From: DASWOJ01 sp964242415 | GTDB lineage: Bacteria > Pseudomonadota > Alphaproteobacteria > Acetobacterales > Acetobacteraceae | Assembly: GCA_964242415.1 (NCBI GenBank) | Contig: CAXTAT010000015.1 | Location: 55,658-119,657 of the forward strand | Reading direction: 5' to 3' | DNA length: 64,000 nt | Shown: positions 43,410-52,515 of the stretch, piece by piece | Layout of the letters: every line of letters begins with the position of its first letter | Numbering within the stretch: position 1 is the stretch's first letter | Program-made: the position numbers and the translations under genes | Notes under the pieces: model-generated | The model's input: only the letters and a program-made list of their open reading frames with translations | Database searches by the model: none | Told to the model about the DNA's origin: nothing

Positions 43410-43515
43410 CGCAGCCATGGCCCGGCTCATGCCAGGGCCTGCCGGACAGGCCGCCGCAGCGATCGCGGCAGTGTGTCAGCCTGCCCGCCGGCGGCCATGA
43501 CGGGTTCGTCCACCG

Positions 43516-44295
43516 TCAGCCCATCAGGTGCTGGCCGCCATCCACCGGGATGACCGTCCCGGTGATCCGCCGCGCCCCGTCACCGACCAGGAACGCCGCC
43601 AGCGCACCCACGTCGTCCACCGTCACCAAGTGCTGCTCCGGCGCAGCCGCCGCGGCGGCGGCCAGCAGCTCGTCAAACCGGTCGATGCCGCTGGCCGCCC
43701 GGGTCTGGATCGGCCCCGGCGAGATCGCATGCGCCCGGATGCCCTTGGCGCCCAGCTCGGCCGCGGTATAGCGCACCGCGCTCTCCAGCGCCGCCTTCAC
43801 CGGCCCCATCATGTTGTAATGCGCCACCACCCGCTCCGAGCCATAGAACGTCACCGTCAGCAGGCAGCCGCCGTCCGGCATCAGCGGCTCGGCCAGCCGG
43901 GCCATGTGCAGGAACGAGTGGCAGGACACGTCCATCGCCAGCGCGAACCCCTCGGCGCTGCAATCCACCACCCGCCCGTGCAGGTCGTCCCGCGGCGCGA
44001 AGGCTATGGAGTGCAGCAGGAAGTCCAGCCGCCCCCACTCGGTCCGGATGCGGTCGAACACCGCCTCCACCTGGCCCGGCACGCGCACGTCGCACGGCAG
44101 CAGCAGCGGGCACCCCAGCGGGTCCGTGACGGCGCGCACGTAGGCTTCGGCCTTCGCGTTCACGTAGGTCGCGGCCACCGTCGCGCCGGCCGCCACGAAG
44201 GCGCGCGCGCAGCCGGCGGCTATGCTGGCCTCGTTGGCGATGCCGACGACCAGGCCCCGCTTGCCCTGCAGGCTGGTGGAGGCTGGGGGCGTCAA
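43516..44295 (-). CDS. fabI: Enoyl-ACP reductase FabI-type SDR
   Basis: The 259-residue product has the NADH-binding start GLVVGIANEASIAAGCARAF. The catalytic Tyr-x6-Lys is in AHYNMMGPVKAALES, and the family signature FYGSERVV sits where FabI has SYLGAERA. It also has AISPGPIQTRAASGI and a late GTVIPVDGGQHLMG. FabI reduces trans-2-enoyl-ACP in fatty acid synthesis. In this operon it may provide or remove enoyl groups for the PHA pathway. The start is a TTG at 44295, overlapping the ackA stop by four bases (TTGA) with GGGAG upstream. It may not be the housekeeping FabI. Confidence 0.85.
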   Translation of the reverse strand: MTPPASTSLQGKRGLVVGIANEASIAAGCARAFVAAGATVAATYVNAKAEAYVRAVTDPLGCPLLLPCDVRVPGQVEAVFDRIRTEWGRLDFLLHSIAFAPRDDLHGRVVDCSAEGFALAMDVSCHSFLHMARLAEPLMPDGGCLLTVTFYGSERVVAHYNMMGPVKAALESAVRYTAAELGAKGIRAHAISPGPIQTRAASGIDRFDELLAAAAAAAPEQHLVTVDDVGALAAFLVGDGARRITGTVIPVDGGQHLMG

Positions 44296-45488
44296 GCCGC
44301 ATTCTCCCGGCCGGCGTCCGCACCGACCGTTGACCGCGTGTGACGGGCGATCATCGCCTCCTCGTCGGTCGCAATGACGCGCACCTCGACCCGGCTGTCC
44401 CGCGTGCTGATCAGCCCGGCGCCCGCGGCGTTGGCGGCCTCGTCCAGCCGCACGCCGAGCCACGCCAGCCGGGCGCACGCCGCCGCGCGCACTGGCGCTG
44501 CGTGCTCGCCGATCCCCGCGGTGAACACCAGCCCGTCCAGCCCGCCCAGCGCGCTGGCCAGCGCCCCGGCCTGGGTGGCGATCCGGTAGCTGAACAGCTC
44601 CAGCGCCTCCCGCGCATGGGGGTCGGCGCTGCCGAGCAGCACGCGGACATCGCCGCTGAAGCCGGACACGCCGAGCAGGCCGGACCGGCGGTAGAGCATG
44701 TCCTCGATCTCGGCGAAGCTGCGGCCCTGCTGGCCCAAATAGAGAATCACGCCGGGGTCCATGCTGCCGCAGCGCGTGGCCATCACCAGGCCGTCCAGCG
44801 CGCTGAACCCGGTCGTCGTCTCGATGCTGCGCCCCGCCTGCAGGGCGCACAGGCTGGCCCCCGCCCCCAGGTGCGCAACGATGACCCGGCCCGCCGCCAG
44901 GCCAGGCGACACCACCGGCAGCCGCGAGGCGATATACTCATAGGACAGGCCATGGAAGCCGTAGCGCCGCACCCCCAGGGCCGAAACCGCCCGCGGCAGC
45001 GCGAGGCGTTGCGCCACCGGCGGCAGCGTATGGTGGAACGCGGTATCGAAGCAGGCGACCTGCGGCAGCGCCGGCCGGGCGGCGGCGACGGCGCGCATCG
45101 GCGCGATGTTGTGCGGCATATGCAGCGGGTCGAGCGGCGTCAGCCCGCCCAGCGCCGCCAGCAGCGCCGGGGTGACGCGTTCCGGCGCCACATGCTCGGC
45201 GCCGCCATGCACGACGCGGTGGCCCACCGCGCCCAGCCCATCCCGGCCGAGGTGCGCGTCGGCAAAGGCCAGCAACGCCTCCAGCACGGTGGCGAATGGA
45301 TGCTCCTGCCCCTTGGGCCAGCGCTGCTCCGCCAGCACGGCGCCCCCGGCGTCGCGGGCGAGCAGGTGCGGCGCATCGCCCAGGCCCTCGATCTCGCCGC
45401 GCACCGCCGCCGTCCGCGCGGCGGCGTCGAACAGCGCAAACTTCAGGCTCGACGACCCGGCGTTCAGCGTCAGGATCGAGCCGGTCAC
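44292..45488 (-). CDS. ackA: Acetate kinase
   Basis: The 398-residue product is an ATP:acetate phosphotransferase, converting acetyl phosphate and ADP to acetate and ATP. Motifs in order are LTLNAGSSSLKFALF, VGHRVVHGG, FDTAFHHTLPP, YGFHGLSYEYIA, IVAHLGAGASL, SMDPGVILYL and GLVFTAGIGEHAAPVR. All are typical of AckA. The GTG start at 45488 overlaps the stop of the phosphotransacetylase gene (GTGA). Coupling to a PHA synthase links polymer turnover to substrate-level phosphorylation when oxygen is low. The long upstream extension of the frame is a shadow. Confidence 0.93.
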   Translation of the reverse strand: MTGSILTLNAGSSSLKFALFDAAARTAAVRGEIEGLGDAPHLLARDAGGAVLAEQRWPKGQEHPFATVLEALLAFADAHLGRDGLGAVGHRVVHGGAEHVAPERVTPALLAALGGLTPLDPLHMPHNIAPMRAVAAARPALPQVACFDTAFHHTLPPVAQRLALPRAVSALGVRRYGFHGLSYEYIASRLPVVSPGLAAGRVIVAHLGAGASLCALQAGRSIETTTGFSALDGLVMATRCGSMDPGVILYLGQQGRSFAEIEDMLYRRSGLLGVSGFSGDVRVLLGSADPHAREALELFSYRIATQAGALASALGGLDGLVFTAGIGEHAAPVRAAACARLAWLGVRLDEAANAAGAGLISTRDSRVEVRVIATDEEAMIARHTRSTVGADAGRENAA

Positions 45489-46891
45489 GCCCTCATCGCC
45501 CCGGCCCGGGCCAGCAGCACGCCCAGTGCGCACGACGCTAGCTGGGTGGCGGCGCTGTCGGCGCGGCTGGTCAGGACAATGGGCACGGCGGCGCCCAGCA
45601 CCACGCCCGCCGCCTCCGCCCCGGCCAGGAACGTCAACTGCTTGCCCAGCATGTTCGCGGCCTCCTGGTCCGGTGTCACCAGGATGTCCGCCCGGCCGGC
45701 CACGGGCGAGACGATGCCCTTCTCCGCCGCCGCTGCCTCGTTCACCGCATTGTCGAAGGCCAGCGGCCCGTCCAGCAGCCCGCCGGTGATCTGCCCGCGG
45801 TCGGCCATCTTGCACAGCGCCGCCGCGTCCACCGTCGAGGGCAGCCGCGGGTTCACCACCTCCACCGCCGCCAGGATAGCCACGCGGGGCTGCGGGATGC
45901 CGATGGCATGGGCGCAGTCGATCGCGTTCTGCACGATGCCGACCTTCTCGGCCAGGGTCGGCGCGATGTTGATCGCCATGTCCGTCAACAGCAGCAGGCG
46001 CGGGTAGTCCGGCACGTCCATGACATAGACGTGGCTGACCTGCTTCGCCGTCCGCAGCCCCGTCTGCGACGCCAGGACCGGATGCATCAGGTGGTCGGTA
46101 TGCAGGTCGCCCTTCATCAGCATCGCGGCCTCGCCGTTGCGGGCCAGCGCCACGGCCTCGGCTGCGGCTGCCGGCGCGTCCGGCGCATCCACCAGGCGGA
46201 GGCCCGCGATGTCCGCCCCTGCCGCCGCCGCCACGGCCCGGATGCGCGCGGCATCGCCCACCAGCACCGGCACGATCAGCCCGGCCCTCGCCGCCTCCAG
46301 CGCCGCCAGCAGCGACGCCGCGTCCACCGGGCACACCACCGCCGTCGTGACCGCAGGCCCATGCGCCGCCTGCTCCAGCAGGGCGCGGAGCCCGTCATGC
46401 CGTCCCACCCGGATGTAGGGCAGCACGGCCCGGCGCAGCCGGACCTTCTCCCGCGGCGCCTGGACCTCCGCAGTGCCGGTGATGACGGTCTTGCCGCCCT
46501 GGTTGGCGCAGATGCAGCCGAACGTCACGTCGCCCCGCTCCGCGCGCTTCTTCCGCACCGTCAGCGTCGCGGTGACTGTATCGCCGATCTCCACGGGATG
46601 CAGGAAACGCAGATCCTGGCCCAGGTAGATCGTGCCTGGCCCCGGCAGCCGCGTGCCGAGCACGGCGGAGATCAGCCCGGTGCCCCACATGCCGTGGATG
46701 ATGACGTGGTGGAACATGGCCGTCGCGGCATAGGCGGGGTCCACATGCGCCGGGTTCACGTCGCCCGTAGCGGGGGCGAACAGGTCTATGTCGCGTTGCG
46801 TCACGGTATGGGACAGGCTGGCGCTTTCGCCGACCGCCAGCTCGTCGAAGGTGCGGTTCTCCAGGGAACTCGCGGCTGCACCGTCCGGCAT
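45485..46891 (-). CDS. MaoC-phosphate acetyltransferase fusion
   Basis: The 468-residue product has an N-terminal MaoC/hot-dog (R)-enoyl-CoA hydratase domain (about 15-150: FDELAVGESASLSHTVTQRD, then DVNPAHVDPAYA with the Asp/His dyad). A C-terminal phosphate acetyl/butyryltransferase domain follows (about 165-468: AAMLMKGDLHTDHLMHPVL, MALINI-like TDMAINIAPTL, PVAGRADILVTPDQEAANML). It can hydrate enoyl-CoA to (R)-3-hydroxyacyl-CoA for PHA synthase and move acyl groups from CoA to phosphate for AckA. The start at 46891 is five bases after the phaC stop. Annotation pipelines call this bifunctional enoyl-CoA hydratase/phosphate acetyltransferase. Confidence 0.92.
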   Translation of the reverse strand: MPDGAAASSLENRTFDELAVGESASLSHTVTQRDIDLFAPATGDVNPAHVDPAYAATAMFHHVIIHGMWGTGLISAVLGTRLPGPGTIYLGQDLRFLHPVEIGDTVTATLTVRKKRAERGDVTFGCICANQGGKTVITGTAEVQAPREKVRLRRAVLPYIRVGRHDGLRALLEQAAHGPAVTTAVVCPVDAASLLAALEAARAGLIVPVLVGDAARIRAVAAAAGADIAGLRLVDAPDAPAAAAEAVALARNGEAAMLMKGDLHTDHLMHPVLASQTGLRTAKQVSHVYVMDVPDYPRLLLLTDMAINIAPTLAEKVGIVQNAIDCAHAIGIPQPRVAILAAVEVVNPRLPSTVDAAALCKMADRGQITGGLLDGPLAFDNAVNEAAAAEKGIVSPVAGRADILVTPDQEAANMLGKQLTFLAGAEAAGVVLGAAVPIVLTSRADSAATQLASCALGVLLARAGAMRA

Positions 46892-46896
46892 CGCCG

Positions 46897-48648
46897 TCAG
46901 GCCTCCAGCACGTAGGTGCCGGGCGCGTCGCACGGCGGCGGATGCCCGGGCAGGCCCATCGGCGGCGGCGGCGCCTGCGCCCCGGAGTGCCGGGCCAGCC
47001 ACGCCCCCCATTCCGGCCACCAGGAGCCGTCCTGCGGCGCCGTACCCTGCTCCCACTCCTCCCAGCCAGGCGTACGCGCCCCGGCCTCGCGGGTGCGGAT
47101 GCGGTAGTGGCGGTGCGGGTGGCCGGGTTCGCTGACGATGCCGGCGTTGTGGCCGCCCGAGGTCAGCACGAAGGTCAGCGCCTGGTCGTTCTGCAGGTGC
47201 AGCTTGAACACCGAATGCCAGGGCGCGATGTGGTCCCGCTCCGTGCCCACCGCGAACAGCGGCAGCCGCATGTCCGCCAAGGCCAGCGGGCGGCCGTCCA
47301 CCTCGAAGCGCCCCTCCGCCAGGTCGTTGTTCAGGAACAGGCTGCGCAGGTATTCGATGTGCATCCGCGCCGGCAGCCGGGTGCCGTCGGCGTTCCAGGT
47401 CATCAGGTCGCTGGGCTTGTCCTGCCCGCCCAGCAGGTAGTCATGGACCGCATGGGTCCAAACGAGTTCGTTGGACCGCAGCATCTGGAACGCCCCGCCC
47501 ATCTGCGCGCTGCTGAGAAAACCCTGCGTCCGCACGATGTCGCCCAGGAAGTCGAGCTGGTCGTCGGTGATGAACAGTTGCAGCTCCCCGGCCTCCGTGA
47601 AGTTCGTCTGCGCGGCAAACAACGACAGGCTGGCCAGGCGGTCGTCGCCGTCCCGTGCCATCGCCGCGGCGGCGATCGCCAGCAGCGTGCCGCCCAGGCA
47701 GTAGCCGGTGGCATGAACCTTCGCGCCGCCGCAGATCGCCGCCACGGCGTCCAGCGCGGCCATCACGCCCTGGGTGCGGTAGTCGTCGAGCGAGGTGTTC
47801 CCCATCTCCACCCCCGGATTGCGCCATGAGACCGCGAACACCGTGCGGCCCTGGCCCACCAGCCACCGGATCAGCGAGTTGCCCGGCGACAGGTCGAGGA
47901 TGTAGTACCTCATGATCCAGGCCGGCACGACCAGCACCGGCTCGGCGCCCACCGTTTCCGTGGTGGGCGCATACTGGATCAGCTCCATCAAGGCGTTGCG
48001 GAACACGACCTTTCCCGGCGTCGCGGCCAGGTCCTTGCCGATCCTGAACGCGCTTGCCGCCGCCGTGCCGTGCGCCGCCGCCTGGTCCCGCAGCAGGTTC
48101 CGCAGCCCGGCTGCGAGGTTCGCGCCGCCGCTGGCGCGGGTGGCCTCGATCACCTGGGGGTTCAGCCATGCGACGTTGGACGGCGAGGCCAGATCCAGGA
48201 GCTGCCGCACGGTGAACGCCACGATGCGCCGGTTCTGCGGATTGATGCCGCCGGGTCCCTGCACGAGCTTGCCCCACCACTCCTCCCCCAGCAGCACCGC
48301 CTGGCTGAGCACGTCGTAGGGGCGCTGCCGCCAGGCCTGGTCCGCGAACCGCCGGTCGTCCGGCTGCGGCGCTATTGCGGGTGGGCCGCCCATGGCGGCC
48401 TGCACCAGGCGCTGCCACTGGGTGAACGACGCCTGCAGCAGTTCGGCCGTCTGGAATGGTGCGTTGGCAGCGTGCGCTGCCCAGTCCATCCACCCGAGGC
48501 CGACCGTGCTGGGCGACCGCACGCCGGTGAACCGGCTTTGCCAGTCGTGCAGCATCCGGTCGAACTCGGCACCCGGGGTCGGCTGCTCGGGAACGGAGGC
48601 GGGCCTTGGGTGAAGCTTGATCAGGCTGGCAAGCGTCGAATCCGGCAT
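46897..48648 (-). CDS. phaC: Class I poly(3-hydroxyalkanoate) synthase
   Basis: The 583-residue enzyme polymerises (R)-3-hydroxyacyl-CoA into storage polyester at granule surfaces. Catalytic residues lie in ATGYCLGGTLLAI (lipase-like box with Cys in place of Ser), VGTERDHIAPW (Asp) and TSGGHNAGIVSEPG (His). The N-terminal domain is typical (QRPYDVLSQAVLLGEEWW, NPQVIEATRASGGANL). It begins the operon phaC, maoC-pta, ackA, fabI with 5-base or overlapping junctions. PHA depolymerase, phasin, phaA and phaB genes are not in the window. Confidence 0.93.
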   Translation of the reverse strand: MPDSTLASLIKLHPRPASVPEQPTPGAEFDRMLHDWQSRFTGVRSPSTVGLGWMDWAAHAANAPFQTAELLQASFTQWQRLVQAAMGGPPAIAPQPDDRRFADQAWRQRPYDVLSQAVLLGEEWWGKLVQGPGGINPQNRRIVAFTVRQLLDLASPSNVAWLNPQVIEATRASGGANLAAGLRNLLRDQAAAHGTAAASAFRIGKDLAATPGKVVFRNALMELIQYAPTTETVGAEPVLVVPAWIMRYYILDLSPGNSLIRWLVGQGRTVFAVSWRNPGVEMGNTSLDDYRTQGVMAALDAVAAICGGAKVHATGYCLGGTLLAIAAAAMARDGDDRLASLSLFAAQTNFTEAGELQLFITDDQLDFLGDIVRTQGFLSSAQMGGAFQMLRSNELVWTHAVHDYLLGGQDKPSDLMTWNADGTRLPARMHIEYLRSLFLNNDLAEGRFEVDGRPLALADMRLPLFAVGTERDHIAPWHSVFKLHLQNDQALTFVLTSGGHNAGIVSEPGHPHRHYRIRTREAGARTPGWEEWEQGTAPQDGSWWPEWGAWLARHSGAQAPPPPMGLPGHPPPCDAPGTYVLEA

Positions 48649-48740
48649 TGTGGGGTGGCCTTGCAGTGGCGCGGCGGGGCGTGGGCGCGGCTAGAGACCA
48701 GGCACGCCCGCGTGGGATGCGCTGTTCGGGGCGGGTCCGA

Positions 48741-48760
48741 CAGGCTCGGGAACTACCTAG
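48741..48760 (+). repeat. Short repeated motif with GGAACTAC core, at IS3 edge
   Basis: CAGGCTCGGGAACTACCTAG directly precedes TGACCATCCCCC, which looks like the outer end of the IS3-like remnant. Confidence 0.6.
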
Positions 48761-49265
48761 TGACCATCCCCCACGACGGTGGACACCTCGACCAAGCTCC
48801 TGCGGGGGCGCCTCCGGTGGCTCCGCCACCGGCTGCTTCGCAGGCGGATCGCCGAGAGGCGATGAAGCCGATGGCGACGAAGAAGACGCGACGAGGGTTC
48901 ACGGACGAGTTCAAGCGCAAGGCGTTGGTCCCTCTGCAGGACAGGCAGCGTCCGTGGTCCGGCTCGGCGGCGCTGCGGTCGCGGCATCGGCCGAGCAGGT
49001 GGAGGTCCGGCACCTGCGCCGGGAGCTAGAGCGGGCGCCGATGGAGCGCGACATCTTGAAGAAAGTAGTCGGCATCCTCTCGGGTCCGCCGAGATGGGGT
49101 TCCGTTTCGTCGAGGACCACCGCGAGGTGTCCCTCGTGCGGGTGCTGCGGGTCAGTGCCAGCGGCCACTGCGTCCGGCGAACCCCTTGGTTCGACGCCTG
49201 GCGCGTCCGGCCCGAAAGCGCCCGCGCCCGGGCGACCAGAATCCAGGCGGACCAAATCAGACATC
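48761..49265 (+). mobile_element. IS3-family transposase remnant (orfA and start of orfB)
   Basis: The left end may begin at TGACCATCCCCCACGACGG (48761). From 48862 the frame reads MKPMATKKTRRGFTDEFKRK, the start of IS3 OrfA. After frameshifts another frame reads VRHLRRELERAPMERDILKK, the OrfA coiled coil end. From 49094 MGFRFVEDHREVSLVRVLRV is the OrfB start, followed by RPESARARA. The DDE domain is missing. At least two frameshifts and a truncation mark it as dead. Confidence 0.8.
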
Positions 49266-49312
49266 GTGGCCTACCGCTCCAAGCGGCGCAGCTCCAAGGT
49301 AACCCGGAGCAG

Positions 49313-50893
49313 TCAGTCCCGCTTGACGCCTGTGAACTGCACCAGCCCTTTTGCAACTCCGGTCAGGTTCGCCTTGTAGGCAACAGGCTGGTAGTACGAT
49401 CCCACCGGCAGGTAGGGCACGTCCTGCAAAGCCTGTTCCTGCATTTGGCGCGCGAGGGCAAGCTGCGCCGCGCTGTCCTCGGTGCGCAGCCACTCGTCCC
49501 GCAGTGCTTCCAGCTTCGGCAGGGTGGGCCAGCCGTTGTAGGCGCCCTCGCCATTGCCACGCATCAGTTGGTGGCTGCCTGGGGTGCTCATGTCCCAGCC
49601 GCCGGAAAACGCGGCGAACATGTGCCAGCCTCCCTTGTCAGGCGGCTGGCGGCTGACGGATCGCTGGACGGTGGTGCCCCAGTCGGTGGCGACGACATCC
49701 ACGTTCATGCCCAGCTTGCGCAGCATGTCGGCGCCGACCTCGGCGATGGCGTTGATGCGCGGCACGTCCGTGGGTTCGAGGTAGATGACGCGCTCGCCCT
49801 TATAGCCCGCCGATGCCAGCTCGCGCCGCAGCACGTCCACGGCATGGGTGCCGCTCAGCGCCTCCATGCCGGCGTCGTTCGCCAGCGGCGTGCCGGTGGT
49901 GAAGATGCCGCATCGGCTGTCGAACGGGGCGTTGCCGCCCACCACGGCCTCCATGAACTCGCGCTGGTTCACCGCCCGCAGCACGACCCGGCGGATCGCC
50001 GGATTGTCGAAGGGCGGGAACAGTTGGTTGAAGCGGAGGAAGCCGATCAGCCCCCTGGTCTCCACCACCTCCACCCGCAGCGCCCGGTTGGCCTGCAGGG
50101 AGGGCACCAGGTCCATCAACGGCTGCTCCACCCAGTCCACCTCGCCGGCCTGCAGCGCTGCGACTTGGGTGGCCGGGTCGGGCGTGGTGATCCATTCCAC
50201 GCGGTCGAAGTGCACGGTGCGCGGACCGGCAGTGAAGGACGGTGTGCCCTCCCGCGGCACGTAGCCCTCGAAGCGGGCATACACGTTGCGGGCGCCAGGC
50301 ACGCGCTCGGCCGGCAGGTAGCGGAACGGGCCGCTGCCGACCATTTCGTTCAGCCGGCTGCTGGCCGGGGTGCTGGCCAGACGCTCCGGCATGATGGCGC
50401 ACATGGTGTTGGTGGGATGGGCCAGGGCGTCGGGCAGCAGGTGGAAGCGGCGGCGGAGGCGGAAGCGGATCGTGCGGTCGTCGGGGGCGGACAGCTCATC
50501 GGTCGCGGCGGCCAGCGCCTGCCCGAAGGCGTCGTTCACCCACCAGCGCCGGATGCTGGCTACGGCATCGCGCGCCAGCACCGGGCTGCCGTCATGGAAG
50601 CGCAGCCCGTCGCGGAGCGTCAGGGTCCAGGTCAGGCCGTCCGGCTCGGCCACATACCCCGCCAGCATCTGCGGCTGCGCCGTCCCGGCCTCGTCCAAGC
50701 CGAACAGGGTGTCGAATACCATCAGCACATGGTTGCGCGTGACGAAGGCGCTTACGGCTGGGTCGAGCAGGGCGAGGTCGGCGTAGGGGACGAAGCGCAG
50801 CGTGGTCGCCGGCTGCGCCCGCACGATGGACGGGCACGCCAGCATGGCGCCGCCGGCTGCCCCGGCGCCCAGCAACAGGGTTCGACGTCGCAT
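49313..50893 (-). CDS. ABC transporter substrate-binding protein, family 5 (peptide type)
   Basis: The 526-residue exported protein has an RRRTLLLGAGAAGG twin-arginine-like signal and cleavage near VRAQ. The family 5 body has TLRFVPYADLALLDPAVSAF, LTWTLTLRDGLRFHDGSPV and GSGPFRYLPAERVPGARNVY. Such proteins deliver peptides, nickel, opines or glycosides to Dpp/Opp-like permeases. No permease or ATPase gene is adjacent, so it is an orphan. The start at 50893 is chosen for the signal peptide; the frame extends 11 codons further. Confidence 0.88.
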   Translation of the reverse strand: MRRRTLLLGAGAAGGAMLACPSIVRAQPATTLRFVPYADLALLDPAVSAFVTRNHVLMVFDTLFGLDEAGTAQPQMLAGYVAEPDGLTWTLTLRDGLRFHDGSPVLARDAVASIRRWWVNDAFGQALAAATDELSAPDDRTIRFRLRRRFHLLPDALAHPTNTMCAIMPERLASTPASSRLNEMVGSGPFRYLPAERVPGARNVYARFEGYVPREGTPSFTAGPRTVHFDRVEWITTPDPATQVAALQAGEVDWVEQPLMDLVPSLQANRALRVEVVETRGLIGFLRFNQLFPPFDNPAIRRVVLRAVNQREFMEAVVGGNAPFDSRCGIFTTGTPLANDAGMEALSGTHAVDVLRRELASAGYKGERVIYLEPTDVPRINAIAEVGADMLRKLGMNVDVVATDWGTTVQRSVSRQPPDKGGWHMFAAFSGGWDMSTPGSHQLMRGNGEGAYNGWPTLPKLEALRDEWLRTEDSAAQLALARQMQEQALQDVPYLPVGSYYQPVAYKANLTGVAKGLVQFTGVKRD

Positions 50894-51182
50894 GATAGCC
50901 CTCCGTTTACGGAACAGCCGCTGCAAGCCGTATGCCGCAGGACGGTATTGTCAGGTTGATCGTCGCGGGACGTCGGGGGCTGGCGGCTGATCAGGCCGTC
51001 ACGCTGCGGACGCCACGCCGACTACCTCGCGCCAGATGCAGATGGCGGTGTTGCGCCATGAACGATGCCGCCCCACCGCAGCCCGCCCTCGAGGGGGGTC
51101 CCTCCCTGGGATGCCGCCATCAGAAGCGGCGCGCGAGTGACGGGGATGAGGCACTTAGCGTCCGCTTCGTCAGCCCTGCGGC

Positions 51183-52427
51183 TCAAGCTTTCAACATCGG
51201 GCAAGCGCCCGCTTCCAAAGGCCGAAAAGCGGCCTCTTTCGGAACAGTGGCAAGCAGATTGTAGCAGTCCCACTCGCCGTGGCTCGCATCCGGCGTCTTC
51301 ACCTGAAAAAGATGCATCGGGTTCAGCTTGCGACCGTCAGCGCGGATTTCACCGGGGCCAAACAGCGGATCATCCGTCGGCATGGCCTTCATGGCCGCGA
51401 CGGTTGCCCTGCCACTGCGTTGTGCCTCCGCCACGCCCATGCTGCGGACGGTCTTGAGATAGTGTGCCACAGCCGAGTAGTCGCCGGCCTGGAACATCGT
51501 TGGCATGCGGCCGCCGAAGCCAGCGCCGAACTGCTGGCTCCATGCGCGCGTACCGTCGTTCATGTTCCAGTAGAAGGCAGACGCGAGCACCAGCCCCTGC
51601 GCCGTCTCCAAGCCGAGTGCGTGCACGTCGGCGATCGTCAGCAGCAGGGCGGCCAGCCGCGTTCCACCCTTGGTGAGACCAAATTCAGCCGCTTGCTTGA
51701 TGCAATTCGTGGTGTTGGTACCGCTGTTCGCGAAGGCGATCACCTTCGCCCCACTCGCCTGCGCCTGCAGCAGGAATGAGGAGAAATCCGTTGTGCCGGG
51801 ATAGGGCGTGAACACGCTCCCGATCACCCTGCCGCCGGCAGCAGTCACCGCCCGTTCGGTGTCGGATGCAAGCGTATGGCCGAAGGTATAGTCAGCGCCG
51901 ATGACGAACCAAGTGTCGCCCCCGGCCTTGGTCACGGCGCTGCCAGTCGCGTTGCCGAGCGCCCAAGTGTCGTAAGTCCACTGCACATGGTTAGGCCCGC
52001 AGGCCGTGCCGGTGAGGGCGGAGGTGGCGGCGGCGGTGAAAAGCGCCACACGGTCGCGCTGCCGTACCAGATCGGCGACGGCGAGGGCAGCGGCGGAGTT
52101 GTTGACGTTGACGATCACATCCACGCCGCGGTTGTCCAGCCAGTCCCGCGCGATCTGCAGCCCGACATCAGCCGAAGCCTGGTGGTCGGCAGAGATCACC
52201 TCGACCGGCAACCCCGGCACACCCGTCATCGCACCGCTCGCCGCCATCTGCGCCGCCATTATCGACCCCGGACCGGTGCCGGACGTGTTCGGCCCGGACA
52301 ACTCGGTCAGCACGCCGACGCGGATGGGTTTGTCCGCGGCTGAGGCCGGAAAGGCGCGAGTTCCCGCCGATACGCTGAGAGCCGCCGCCCCCTGCACAAG
52401 CTGACGGCGGCTGACCGGACGCTTCAT
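51183..52427 (-). CDS. ABC transporter substrate-binding protein, branched-chain amino acid (Liv) type
   Basis: The 414-residue exported protein has a Tat-like signal (VSRRQLVQGAAALSVSAG) followed by a periplasmic binding fold (IRVGVLTELSGPNTSGTG; VDVIVNVNNSAAALAVADLV; FVIGADYTFGHTLASDTER). Many alphaproteobacteria have large sets of these with unknown ligands, including aromatic acids and amides. No permease genes are adjacent. It is divergent from the PEP mutase-like lyase, with 88 bases between starts, so the two may share a promoter region and a substrate pathway. Confidence 0.88.
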   Translation of the reverse strand: MKRPVSRRQLVQGAAALSVSAGTRAFPASAADKPIRVGVLTELSGPNTSGTGPGSIMAAQMAASGAMTGVPGLPVEVISADHQASADVGLQIARDWLDNRGVDVIVNVNNSAAALAVADLVRQRDRVALFTAAATSALTGTACGPNHVQWTYDTWALGNATGSAVTKAGGDTWFVIGADYTFGHTLASDTERAVTAAGGRVIGSVFTPYPGTTDFSSFLLQAQASGAKVIAFANSGTNTTNCIKQAAEFGLTKGGTRLAALLLTIADVHALGLETAQGLVLASAFYWNMNDGTRAWSQQFGAGFGGRMPTMFQAGDYSAVAHYLKTVRSMGVAEAQRSGRATVAAMKAMPTDDPLFGPGEIRADGRKLNPMHLFQVKTPDASHGEWDCYNLLATVPKEAAFRPLEAGACPMLKA

Positions 52428-52515
52428 GGTGTTGCTCTTCTTGTTGGTGGCCGCGAAGGTAACGCCGGGCCATAGCCGCTGCCAAGGAGCGCGGGAGAGG
52501 GAACGGGAGCAGGGA

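Noticed and set aside
44292..46334. A 680-codon frame containing acetate kinase
   Set aside because: The first 282 codons are the antiparallel-frame shadow of the MaoC-Pta gene. The AckA motifs begin after the GTG at 45488.
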